64,000 nt of DNA from a virus: IMG/VR virus record IMGVR_UViG_3300006329_000001, positions 1 through 64,000 of that record. One strand, written 5' to 3'. Made by a program: the position numbers and the translations under genes. Shown here in pieces: positions 16,054 through 24,056 of this stretch. The notes under the pieces were generated by a model, which made no database searches, was not told the origin of the DNA, and saw nothing but the letters and a program-made list of their open reading frames with translations. Each line of letters begins with the position of its first letter. The stretch's first letter is position 1.

Positions 16054-16697
16054 AATACTTTAACCTCTAATTGTGGCATCTGGAATGGCCCTGTGTTACA
16101 TTTACCCTCTGGAAATGCATTGAAACTTATAGTCCATCTATCAAAATTGTCTAGATGTCTACCAGAGAAGTGTCTTAACCATGATGGGAAAAGAATTAAC
16201 TTACCTTCCTCTGCCGATACTGTCTCGCAAATACCCCAGTCATTAGCCATCTTATCCTGCTGATGTAATTCTAGTGTATCATATACTCTAGGTGTGCATG
16301 GATCATCGAAGGCAGTGGGTGCACCTTCTGTCATATAATATACAGCACTCACATAAGACATGGGATGTCTATGGAGTGGATGACCTACCCCACTCTGAGC
16401 AGGTGCCTTGTTAAACCAACACATACTGATCTTAAGTCTATCACAGTACAGTTGATATTCGTTACGATACTCATCAAGACAAGCACCAAACCATCCTACC
16501 AGATTTCTTACGTCCTCATTGTCACACTTGTGTAGATCAGGTCTACTAGTGATAACACCCTCTGGAAAGTTAGATAACTGTTGAGGGTAGGTCTCAAAGA
16601 ATTCAATAAGATGCTTGTGTATATCATCCTTTGGTTTACGATACTCCCTTATTTTAACAGGGAATAAATTAAGTTCGTTGCTTGCTTCCCAAACCAT
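16050..16697 (-). CDS. 2OG/Fe(II)-dioxygenase-like protein (HxH variant)
   Basis: 215 residues. Contains HPLHRHPMSYVSAVYYM near residue 110, the strand APTAFDDP, then the distal His in SWLRHFSGR and a C-terminal Arg (DRWTISFNAF). This matches the putative 2OG-Fe(II) oxygenase family in which the first ligand pair is HxH-like rather than HxD. It is related to, but diverged from, the next gene. Probable substrate is unknown. One-base junction with the neighbour at 16697. Confidence 0.78.
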   Translation of the reverse strand: MVWEASNELNLFPVKIREYRKPKDDIHKHLIEFFETYPQQLSNFPEGVITSRPDLHKCDNEDVRNLVGWFGACLDEYRNEYQLYCDRLKISMCWFNKAPAQSGVGHPLHRHPMSYVSAVYYMTEGAPTAFDDPCTPRVYDTLELHQQDKMANDWGICETVSAEEGKLILFPSWLRHFSGRHLDNFDRWTISFNAFPEGKCNTGPFQMPQLEVKVL

Positions 16698-17371
16698 TAG
16701 TTTTCCTTGACATAACTTTTCAAATCTAGTGGTCCTAGATCATCCCATGCTTGCTCTACCTTAATGTTAACCATAGACTGTCCCCAACCACCACCATTAA
16801 CATTACCCGAAGGAAATGTATTGAAAGAGATAGAAAATCTATCCGTGGTAGAGAAATTAGGATCAGAAGAATGGATAAGGTAACTAGGAAAGATATATAA
16901 TCCTCCTGGTATAGGATTCACAAACTGAGTGGCATCACTAATAGGTCCGCCATCCAGTTGAAACTGTGCCCACTCTCGCTGTGCAATTGGATCAACAAAT
17001 ATAGTTGGTGGTCCTTCAGTAAGATAGAAGATAGCACTCAACCATGACATAGGATGCCTGTGTGGTGCATGGTGATGACCACTACCAGCATCTGATCTAT
17101 TAATCCATGACTTATTAACTACCACTCTATCACAGTTCCAGCCATTGTCAACATGTAACGTGTCAACACACTTCTGAAACCATGACATCAAGTCACGATA
17201 GTCGGGGTTAGCACAGATATCAGGACAAGTACCAACTCCATACTCAGCATTGTAATTCCGATACTCCATCTTATGTGCTTTTGCTAGAGTATCTTTAACC
17301 AATGCTTTAGGTGCCTTAAAACTAAAGCACCTTACAGGAAACATATTAACTGTCTGATAATCTTGTCTCAT
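16697..17371 (-). CDS. 2OG/Fe(II)-dioxygenase-like protein (paralogue A)
   Basis: 224 residues. Conserved pattern PHRHPMSWLSAIFYLTEG, PTIFVDP, YLIHSSDP and DRFSISFNTFP. A paralogue of the protein at 31747-32370, which has almost the same motifs and spacing (NKSW(I/A)NRSDA is shared). ATGA overlap with the small gene upstream. Adjacent to another member of the family. Known families of this type are often described as having unclear substrates. Confidence 0.78.
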   Translation of the reverse strand: MRQDYQTVNMFPVRCFSFKAPKALVKDTLAKAHKMEYRNYNAEYGVGTCPDICANPDYRDLMSWFQKCVDTLHVDNGWNCDRVVVNKSWINRSDAGSGHHHAPHRHPMSWLSAIFYLTEGPPTIFVDPIAQREWAQFQLDGGPISDATQFVNPIPGGLYIFPSYLIHSSDPNFSTTDRFSISFNTFPSGNVNGGGWGQSMVNIKVEQAWDDLGPLDLKSYVKEN

Positions 17372-17451
17372 TTTTTAAAGACACCTAATTTAGTTAGCAA
17401 GTAAATTGTTAGTACTGTCCAGAATACTACTTCTAATCCTATGTTATTCAT
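17368..17451 (-). CDS. Very small membrane peptide, 27 aa
   Basis: ATG at 17451 overlaps the gp44 stop (ATGA) and its TGA overlaps the next ATG (ATGA), so it is locked between two real genes. The peptide reads NNIGLEVVFWTVLTIYLL then a basic tail (TKLGVFKK), a single membrane span with a cytoplasmic Lys end. It is too short for standard gene callers. Function unknown. Confidence 0.65.
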   Translation of the reverse strand: MNNIGLEVVFWTVLTIYLLTKLGVFKK

Positions 17452-18380
17452 TTGTATTCACACCTCATCATTAACTCTGTCATAAATGCAACCAGATTAA
17501 CCTCCTGATCTACCACAAAGGATGACTTGTATTGATACTCAGAGATAATCAATACTGCCTCTGGAATAGACTTGGGGTCAAAGTAATTGTATAGGTTATC
17601 ATAGATCTTACGCATGATAACTTGTGGTTCGTTGTCCATATTCTGAGCAACCCACTTCTTCATGTTAGTAAACTCCTTCTTACGAAGGTGGCCAACTACC
17701 TTATCTATACTAAATTCATTACCTGCTGATAGTATACCAGAATCTATGACACCTGTAGCAGAATATCTCTGCAACTCATTAAGAGTCCTACGAAAGTCTG
17801 GGAAGTACTTTGTAACTACTTCTGCTACTACCTTCCCCTCATACTTAATACTCTCTTTAGTGAGTATCTCACACACTCTATTGAAGAATGATGCTGCCAA
17901 CTTCTGCTTATCTTTTTTAATATTAAAATCAATAACAGAGCATCTACTATGCAGTGGTTGTATTATTTTATTCTTATAGTTACACGTGAAGATGAACCTG
18001 CAGTTCTTTTGAAACTCCTCAATCGACGCACGTAGTAATAGTTGTACGTCTGGTGTTGTATTATCTGCCTCATCCACAATGATAACTTTGTGACGAGATT
18101 CAGATGTAAGAGAAACAGTACTAGCAAAGGTCTTTGCCTGATTGCGTACAGTGTCCAAGAATCGACCCTCATCAGACCCATTAATGACATAACTATCTGC
18201 TCCTAACTCTTCACATAATGCCTTCGCTATGGTAGTTTTACCAACACCCGCAGACCCAGAGAGCAAGAGGTTTGGAATCTCCTCTTGCTCTAGAAATCCT
18301 TTGAATACTTTCTTAGTATCTTCGGGTAGTATGCATTCATCAATAGATTTAGGTCGATACTTCTCTACCCATAGAAACAT
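17448..18380 (-). CDS. 44: gp44 clamp-loader ATPase
   Basis: 310-residue AAA+ ATPase of the RFC/DnaX type. Walker A is GSAGVGKTT at about 42-50, Walker B is IIVDEAD (near residue 104), followed by the sensor/SRC region around HSRCSVIDF. With gp62 it opens and loads the gp45 clamp. Abuts gp45 (one base apart). The lid and collar regions are intact. Confidence 0.95.
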   Translation of the reverse strand: MFLWVEKYRPKSIDECILPEDTKKVFKGFLEQEEIPNLLLSGSAGVGKTTIAKALCEELGADSYVINGSDEGRFLDTVRNQAKTFASTVSLTSESRHKVIIVDEADNTTPDVQLLLRASIEEFQKNCRFIFTCNYKNKIIQPLHSRCSVIDFNIKKDKQKLAASFFNRVCEILTKESIKYEGKVVAEVVTKYFPDFRRTLNELQRYSATGVIDSGILSAGNEFSIDKVVGHLRKKEFTNMKKWVAQNMDNEPQVIMRKIYDNLYNYFDPKSIPEAVLIISEYQYKSSFVVDQEVNLVAFMTELMMRCEYK

Positions 18381-19160
18381 TTAGTTTGGCTCCAATGCTA
18401 TAAAGTAATTCATATTGTTATGTGACAATGAATTGAAGTTAGCAATGTTTTTATTACTAATTGTCACATGATAAGTTGCGTCTATCAACTTAAGATTCTC
18501 CACCTTAAAGCAGAAACAGAATGTCTTACGCTCTAGTGTCAACTTGTATGGTGCATCATCAAGTTCACCCTTACCTTGGTTAAAGATAACCTTTTTAAGA
18601 GGTAATGAGAATACATTAGAAGTAGTATTCTTCTTGTCCCTTACACAGACACTATACTCACCTTCAAATCCATTGATACATAGATCCTCCACACCATATA
18701 CCTTAGCAGCTTGCATCAACTGAGTGATATCATTCTGAGGTAGATCAAACATTAACTCTACGTCTGGAAGTTGAGGGTTAAACTCTGGTGCAGTTACAAT
18801 GATCTCAGGATCACTGTAATAGAATGTTGTCTTACCTTTAGTTTCCTCATCATATATGATGACCTTCTTCTTATCTGGGAAGAATAACCATGGCTTCTTG
18901 AATAGTGACAGTGCACCTAAGAATAATGGTAGATCATAGATCGCCATCTGCTCAGGAATATGCTCAGTAATCTGTGACTGTCCAATAATATTCTTATTGA
19001 CTGACATAGTTTGAATAAACTTACCAGGTTCAATAAGTACTGACTTATTAATGGTACTGAAGTTACGAAGAATATCAATAGTCTTCTTACTCAGTTGAAT
19101 ATTGGTCTTGAAATCTACTTGACCACCTTGTTGAATACCTGTTGGTGTTGCACTAATCAT
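18381..19160 (-). CDS. 45: gp45 sliding clamp
   Basis: 259 residues with the PCNA-like fold expected of gp45. Segment IDILRNFSTINKSVLIEPGKFIQT parallels the T4 N-terminal region. The trimeric clamp tethers gp43 to DNA and, uniquely in T4-like phages, also activates late transcription by contacting gp55 and a co-activator. About 20 residues longer at the N-terminus than T4 gp45 (228). Overlaps the upstream gene by 8 bases. Directly upstream of gp44 in the transcript. Confidence 0.93.
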   Translation of the reverse strand: MISATPTGIQQGGQVDFKTNIQLSKKTIDILRNFSTINKSVLIEPGKFIQTMSVNKNIIGQSQITEHIPEQMAIYDLPLFLGALSLFKKPWLFFPDKKKVIIYDEETKGKTTFYYSDPEIIVTAPEFNPQLPDVELMFDLPQNDITQLMQAAKVYGVEDLCINGFEGEYSVCVRDKKNTTSNVFSLPLKKVIFNQGKGELDDAPYKLTLERKTFCFCFKVENLKLIDATYHVTISNKNIANFNSLSHNNMNYFIALEPN

Positions 19161-19470
19161 AATCTAAAAACTGCTCTGGAGTTGGGACATTTTCTGGTTT
19201 ATCGTCAGGATAAGAGGTGCCTGAGAAATAATATAATAGTATAGCATAGTGAATGATTTTTAGCACGTCATCCTTATGCTTACCTTTCTTTCTATAACGT
19301 GAAGCATACTTAATAATATTAGACTGACAGAAATGCTCTGCTGTCCCTATTGCTTCAAGGAGATCCAGTGTTTGGACCCCCTTCTCTTCGTTACTGTAGT
19401 GAGACCGATAGGTCTGGGAGATATAATCTTCCACGACCTTGATCGTCTCGTTTTCCTTATACTTCATCAT
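19153..19470 (-). CDS. DUF3310-like phage protein
   Basis: 105 residues. The pattern AEHFCQSNIIKYASRYRKKGKHKDDVLKIIHYA matches the DUF3310 / phage nucleotide-kinase-related family typical of many phages, with the conserved NIIKYASRYRKKG helix. The exact function is not known. C-terminal tail is Pro/Asp-rich. Lies between the clamp and the MoxR-like ATPase; overlaps gp45 by 8 bases. Confidence 0.75.
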   Translation of the reverse strand: MMKYKENETIKVVEDYISQTYRSHYSNEEKGVQTLDLLEAIGTAEHFCQSNIIKYASRYRKKGKHKDDVLKIIHYAILLYYFSGTSYPDDKPENVPTPEQFLDYD

Positions 19471-19471
19471 A

Positions 19472-20599
19472 TCAGGATCCTAGTACTGTGTCAAGTGATT
19501 CAATGTCAACCTCGTTATCTATCTTATCATATAATTCTAAGAAAGACTGCTTTGTTTCATCATCGAAACGATTCAAGCATACCTTGATTGCTTTAACCCT
19601 ATCAGAGAATATAGCATATGCTCTGATGATGTGCACAAGTCTACGTGTTGAGATAACCTCATCTGTGCCACCGTCATTGAATGTTTTACGGATAATCTCT
19701 GCCCATGTGGTGAGATTAGCAATGTATTTATCATCACAGCAATCCAATTCCTTACAGTAGTTGTTAAGCATTCTGATCTCTGTTTTAGCAGCAGGATAAT
19801 CTTGCTCAAATGTAATTGGGAATCTCTCTAGGAATGCTTCATTCAATACATTAGTACCAATGAATCTACCATCCTCTGATCCTTTACCCTTAGTGTTAGC
19901 AGTAGCGATGACTGTGAATCCTTCAGCAGGTGTTACATACTTGCCAAGTTTCTTGAGGAATACACCCTTGCCTTCCAAGATTGATTGAAGGCATAAGATC
20001 TTGTTACTGGCGAGGTCAAGCTCGTCGAGTAGTAGAACTGCTCCACGTTGGAGTGCTTCGATAACTGGACCGTTGTGCCACACAGTGCTACCATCCACGA
20101 GACGAAAACCGCCAATAAGATCATCTTCATCAGTTTCAATTGTAATGTTTACTCGGATAAGATCCCTCTTTGCTTGAGCACATGCTTGCTCTACACCAAA
20201 TGTTTTTCCGTTACCTGATAGACCAGTAATGAATGTTGGATAGAAGATCTTAGATGCTATAACTTTCTTAAGATCATTAAAGGCACCGAATGGTACGAAG
20301 TGATCATCTCTATCTGGTACCAGATCCTTACCTGTTAGGTAGGCAGGGTCAAATGAATCTACAATCTGTGTCTTTGCTTGTGAATACACTTGCTCTAGTT
20401 TCTCTTTGGTCTCTGCTACTGTTAAGTTCCAGACTCCACGTTTAACTTTGTATTGACTGATGTATTTTGATACGGTTTGATATGCAAGACCGAAATGGTC
20501 ACATGCATTTTGTAACTCAGGAGTTGTAACGTTGACTCCGAATTCTCCGATAAGATAATCTCTTATTTGCTCTGGAGTAACTTGTAATTTAACAGGCAT
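19472..20599 (-). CDS. cobS: MoxR/CobS-like AAA+ ATPase
   Basis: 375-residue AAA+ protein. Walker A GLSGNGKT at 126-133, Walker B LLLDELD near residue 193, sensor-1 region ATANTKGKG, and Arg finger candidates near FLERFP. It resembles the CobS-type/MoxR ATPases annotated in cyanophages (CobS is the small cobaltochelatase subunit). It is close to a VWA protein with an HEXXH motif (21724-23916), the typical partner pairing. N-terminal ~90 residues include a helix-rich DNA-binding-like region. Likely a protein remodeller rather than a metal chelatase, but not proven. Confidence 0.82.
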   Translation of the reverse strand: MPVKLQVTPEQIRDYLIGEFGVNVTTPELQNACDHFGLAYQTVSKYISQYKVKRGVWNLTVAETKEKLEQVYSQAKTQIVDSFDPAYLTGKDLVPDRDDHFVPFGAFNDLKKVIASKIFYPTFITGLSGNGKTFGVEQACAQAKRDLIRVNITIETDEDDLIGGFRLVDGSTVWHNGPVIEALQRGAVLLLDELDLASNKILCLQSILEGKGVFLKKLGKYVTPAEGFTVIATANTKGKGSEDGRFIGTNVLNEAFLERFPITFEQDYPAAKTEIRMLNNYCKELDCCDDKYIANLTTWAEIIRKTFNDGGTDEVISTRRLVHIIRAYAIFSDRVKAIKVCLNRFDDETKQSFLELYDKIDNEVDIESLDTVLGS

Positions 20600-20625
20600 T
20601 TGATTTTGTTTTGTTTATACTATTA

Positions 20626-21162
20626 TTATAACCCTATATCGAGAGGTTGTGTAGGTAACCATGACGGTTTCTTATCTGGCACACGGTAGTTATCTAATGC
20701 CCACTTTTTAGTGCTGAGGTACATCCTATATGCAGTGATAGTATCAATGGTAGTATCATACTTTAATGTATCAGGCATTGCTCTAACAAATGGAGTGTGT
20801 TTCTCTGGACATCCATTATCCATTTGTGTTAATGCAGCTAGTCTAATACTATTCTCACATGCATGTTTCTTACCATACCTATCAGTATACTCTTGACATA
20901 ATGATATCCCATGCTGAAATAACCATTGTAGATTGTCAGCATTCTCTGCTGCCCACTTAGTGCATGGATGATTCCTAAAGGCACCCCTCTCTGTCTTGTA
21001 TGCAGTGCCATCTAATTTTAATACTGGTCCTACATTCCAATACCACTTACTAAAGACTAATGCAATCATTTGAGTAGTCTCTAGTGGCATCTTAACAATA
21101 TGCTTATCAGGTAAAGCGAATGCTGCTAGTGCAGGATCTTCATCTACTGCAAATATATTCAT
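20626..21162 (-). CDS. Conserved phage protein of unknown function, 178 aa
   Basis: Compact conserved protein with NIFAVDEDPALAAFALPDKH at the N-terminus, GAFRNHPCTKWAAENADNLQWL in the middle and C-terminal WLPTQP. Several conserved His, Cys and Trp residues suggest an enzyme or metal site. Similar proteins occur in phages and bacteria, but I do not recognise a characterised function. Coupled to a 37-residue gene by ATGA overlap upstream and followed by the CobS-like gene. Confidence 0.75.
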   Translation of the reverse strand: MNIFAVDEDPALAAFALPDKHIVKMPLETTQMIALVFSKWYWNVGPVLKLDGTAYKTERGAFRNHPCTKWAAENADNLQWLFQHGISLCQEYTDRYGKKHACENSIRLAALTQMDNGCPEKHTPFVRAMPDTLKYDTTIDTITAYRMYLSTKKWALDNYRVPDKKPSWLPTQPLDIGL

Positions 21163-21272
21163 AGTATTGTTATCGTTTGAGACCCATCTTTATTATCAGT
21201 TACAGTTATCTTTTTACCTGGAAATGATTTTGATAGTAAACGTTTTAATCTTTGGTGTTTAAATAAATTCAT
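21159..21272 (-). CDS. Very small basic protein, 37 aa
   Basis: ATG at 21272 overlaps the upstream TGA (ATGA) and its own TGA overlaps the next ATG (ATGA), filling the 107-base gap exactly. The peptide is basic (KHQRLKRLLSKSFPGKK) with a polar beta-like tail (VTDNKDGSQTITIL). It may bind nucleic acid or a protein partner. Function unknown. Confidence 0.65.
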   Translation of the reverse strand: MNLFKHQRLKRLLSKSFPGKKITVTDNKDGSQTITIL

Positions 21273-21727
21273 AATAAACCGAAACTTACTGTTGCTCTAG
21301 GACTGTGGACAGTAGGGTTATGATAGACTCCCTTTGGTATAAAAATACTATCACCAGGATCCAACACATATAATTTCCCATCGTCAAATCCATACTCCAT
21401 TCGACCTATTGCTTGTACAATTAAAACATCCTTATCATCACAGTGTCTACCATGATTGCATGCATCTTTACAAAATGAAACGTACACATCAACATCACAG
21501 TAATCATATTTAGATTCCAGATCAGGTTGTACTAACCTTACTAGATCATTAAGAGTACCAGGAAAATAATTGTTGTGACATACAACCCCAACTCTCGGAT
21601 GAAAGTCTGATGGTCCTCCAGAAACTTGAAGATAGTGAGACCCCTCAGTGAACTCACTATCTAGCTTCTTTATTACATCATCCCAAGAAACCCATGAGGG
21701 GTAATGGTTTTTCTTGTATAGTATCAT
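21269..21727 (-). CDS. Cupin-like / JmjC-like small protein
   Basis: 152 residues. The C-terminal half has the cupin pattern: HGRHCDDKDVLIVQAIGRME, then LYVLDPGDSIFIPKGVYHNP with the terminal His and a late strand. This predicts a metal-binding double-stranded beta-helix, perhaps a hydroxylase or binding protein. N-terminal 60 residues have no recognised domain. It lies between the CobT-like gene and two small genes. The substrate is unknown. Confidence 0.7.
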   Translation of the reverse strand: MILYKKNHYPSWVSWDDVIKKLDSEFTEGSHYLQVSGGPSDFHPRVGVVCHNNYFPGTLNDLVRLVQPDLESKYDYCDVDVYVSFCKDACNHGRHCDDKDVLIVQAIGRMEYGFDDGKLYVLDPGDSIFIPKGVYHNPTVHSPRATVSFGLL

Positions 21728-23916
21728 GCTATCTGTTGGATGAATGATGATAAGATCTTCTTATTGTTTGACTTACCCTTAAGAGATTTACTGAATGCTC
21801 TCTTAATGTCTGCCTTAGAGTCAGACTTAGGTTCGAAGTCAGTAGAATCATTTAGATTCTTAGAATTCATGAAGTATATCTCTTGATAACCCATGATCTT
21901 AGCAGCACATGACTTGTTTTTAGTCCACTGATTCTTGTAAGGTGCTTGCTTTTCATAGTCAATCTCGTTAGCAAGATATCTATTGAAATCTCTAGCAACA
22001 CATAGTCTGAAACCTAAGAAGTTACACTGTGGGAATTTACCTTTAAGGTATTGTAATATTTGCTTAGTAAGTCCCTGTGACTGACTGTATCTTTGAGGTG
22101 CAAAAGTCCTACCACTTTTTCTATCTCTGATATGAGTATTAGATCTGATAGAAGATCTGTGTAACCTTCTCTTACCATTCCACTCAGTCTCTACGTACTG
22201 TGCAGAGTATGCAGCTTCACCATCAGTTAAGATAGCAACGTGTACTTTCTCTGCCTTAGTCTTCGCTTGGAATTGTGGGATAAGAGATTGAAGACAAACA
22301 ATTGCTTCATTCAAAGGAGTACCACCCAACTGTAGATGTGGTGGAATAGCATCAGGGACAGTGCAAGGATTCTGCCAATTCCATTGCTTTCTCAACTCAC
22401 CATATCTTGCGTTATACATGTATGTGATTCTCCACATATCTCTTGCATACTTATCGAAGGTTGAATTGTTTAACTTGTTATTCAATAAGTTAAGTAGGAA
22501 GAAATGATCTGGGATGTGGAATGTATCCTTACGTCCATTCTCTTCCCACTTCTCTCTATCATGTCCTTCGGGGAAGAAGTATCCATCTTGCACGAATGCA
22601 TACACATCGAAAGGAATGTTTGACTTACGACAGAAGAGACACAATGATAAGAGTTGCTTGTATGTGTCATGGATAATGTCTGCCATTGATCCAGACCAGT
22701 CTAGTAGAAATATCATTCCATGATTCTTACCATCAGGGACAGAGGTAATCTTCTTAAAGATATCATCGTTAAACTTATACTGGTGAAGTTTGTTAGTGTC
22801 AATAACACCAGTCTTTGCTACTGTTGCTCTTACATATGCAGTTGCTGCCTTCTTCATCTCAAACTCTTTGCAGAGATAGTTTACTTCACGAGAGCACTCT
22901 CTCTTAAACTTACGATACTCAGCATCAACATCAGTGAAATCTAATTCTCTGAAGTAATCAGAGTCTTTAACAGTAAATCTCTCACTATTCCAGAATTCTT
23001 GTGACTCTCTGTTGATTCTATGAGCATCTACAACATGATGACCTAGGTCAGCATTTGTAATCTCCATATACTGAGGACGCTCATGCTCATTCTTACTCGC
23101 TTGCTCTGCTAGATTCTCTGCTAATGCTCTGTCAGTAAGAGAATCTAAGTCACCTGCTTCCTGACCACCTGACTTCTCGTAGTCTCCATATTCGTCATCA
23201 TCTTCATCTTCATCTTCACCATCACCCTCTTCAGATCCTTGAGGTGTCTTATTTTTCTCACCATCACCATCCTCTTGACCACCAGCATTACCTTCATTCT
23301 CTCCATCTGGTGACCAGTCTATATTAATGTCTGCTGTGTCCTTATCTCCTTTGATAGCAGAGACTTTCTCCTCTTCTTTTTTATTCTTTTCGTATGCATA
23401 AATTGCTTCTGCAACCTCTAATGCCTCTTCAAAGGTTTCTGTCTCTCCTGTAGCGTCTCTGAGGGGTATCTCAGCGTCAGTAAATGGGATGATTGCATAT
23501 GATCCTACCTTATAGTGTAGATTAATTCTATCGATGAGGTTTAGTTTCTCAATCTCCATGTCACCTAGACCAAAGAAGTCCTGATCATTGAGTTGAGAGT
23601 ATCCTTTGAAAAAATCCTTAGCAAGACCAGGAAACTTTCTCTTCATTAGTTTCTCAATCCTTGCATCCTCTGTAATATTGATGTAAGACTTAGGTACTGG
23701 TATGTCTGCCCAGTCTGTGTTGGGTGTGAATAGTGCATGACCTACCTCATGACCCACTAGCATATTATATACGGTGTTAGACACATCCCAGATAGGAAGT
23801 AGCAAGACTCTACGATCCACATCGAATGATGCTGTCTCTACTACCCTATGCTCAACGATTAGGTTCTCTGTTGCGAGTAGTTTTGCTAGGTTTCCTTTAA
23901 CTTCTTGATTCTGCAT
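21724..23916 (-). CDS. VWA protein with HEXXH motif (CobT-like)
   Basis: About 730 residues from the ATG at 23916 (preferred because a -10 box TATAAT sits over the earlier ATG at 23940). Near residue 56-60 is HEVGH, a metalloprotease-type zinc site; a long acidic Glu/Asp/Gly region follows (about 200-270), then a VWA domain with MIDAS-like DWSGSM, a TPLNEA loop and TDGEA. The VWA protein beside a CobS/MoxR-like ATPase 1.1 kb away forms a typical AAA+/VWA pair. The function is likely protein remodelling or assembly; a role in cobalamin is not shown. The C-terminus is Lys/Ser-rich. Confidence 0.82.
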   Translation of the reverse strand: MQNQEVKGNLAKLLATENLIVEHRVVETASFDVDRRVLLLPIWDVSNTVYNMLVGHEVGHALFTPNTDWADIPVPKSYINITEDARIEKLMKRKFPGLAKDFFKGYSQLNDQDFFGLGDMEIEKLNLIDRINLHYKVGSYAIIPFTDAEIPLRDATGETETFEEALEVAEAIYAYEKNKKEEEKVSAIKGDKDTADINIDWSPDGENEGNAGGQEDGDGEKNKTPQGSEEGDGEDEDEDDDEYGDYEKSGGQEAGDLDSLTDRALAENLAEQASKNEHERPQYMEITNADLGHHVVDAHRINRESQEFWNSERFTVKDSDYFRELDFTDVDAEYRKFKRECSREVNYLCKEFEMKKAATAYVRATVAKTGVIDTNKLHQYKFNDDIFKKITSVPDGKNHGMIFLLDWSGSMADIIHDTYKQLLSLCLFCRKSNIPFDVYAFVQDGYFFPEGHDREKWEENGRKDTFHIPDHFFLLNLLNNKLNNSTFDKYARDMWRITYMYNARYGELRKQWNWQNPCTVPDAIPPHLQLGGTPLNEAIVCLQSLIPQFQAKTKAEKVHVAILTDGEAAYSAQYVETEWNGKRRLHRSSIRSNTHIRDRKSGRTFAPQRYSQSQGLTKQILQYLKGKFPQCNFLGFRLCVARDFNRYLANEIDYEKQAPYKNQWTKNKSCAAKIMGYQEIYFMNSKNLNDSTDFEPKSDSKADIKRAFSKSLKGKSNNKKILSSFIQQIA

Positions 23917-23938
23917 GTGATTTCGTTTGTATATACAC

Positions 23939-23944
23939 ATTATA
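23939..23944 (-). promoter_or_regulatory. Possible -10 box upstream of the VWA gene
   Basis: Minus strand reads TATAAT just downstream of a hairpin. No good -35 hexamer was found at 16-18 bases. It would place transcription start about 15 bases before the ATG at 23916, which supports that start. Weak evidence. Confidence 0.3.
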
Positions 23945-23949
23945 ATAGG

Positions 23950-23972
23950 AAACCCTCCGCTTGGGAGGGTTT
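23950..23972 (-). terminator. Hairpin between gp46 and the VWA gene
   Basis: Perfect 9-bp stem AAACCCTCC/GGAGGGTTT with a five-base loop. The T-run after it is short (TTTCCTATT), so termination is likely partial. The stretch from 23950 to 24056 otherwise shows no convincing gene: an AAGGAGG occurs at 24049-24055 but no usable ATG follows. Confidence 0.6.
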
Positions 23973-24056
23973 AGTAGACACTTTTTCAACTGTCTAGTCC
24001 TTTTTCGTGCTTGTCGGAGTGCTTGCGGTTTAAGATGACGCTTTGCCTCCTTCTTG

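Noticed and set aside
24000-24055. Possible small gene after gp46 with AAGGAGG
   Set aside because: No ATG, GTG or TTG lies at a usable distance, and the frame carries only a short basic peptide.
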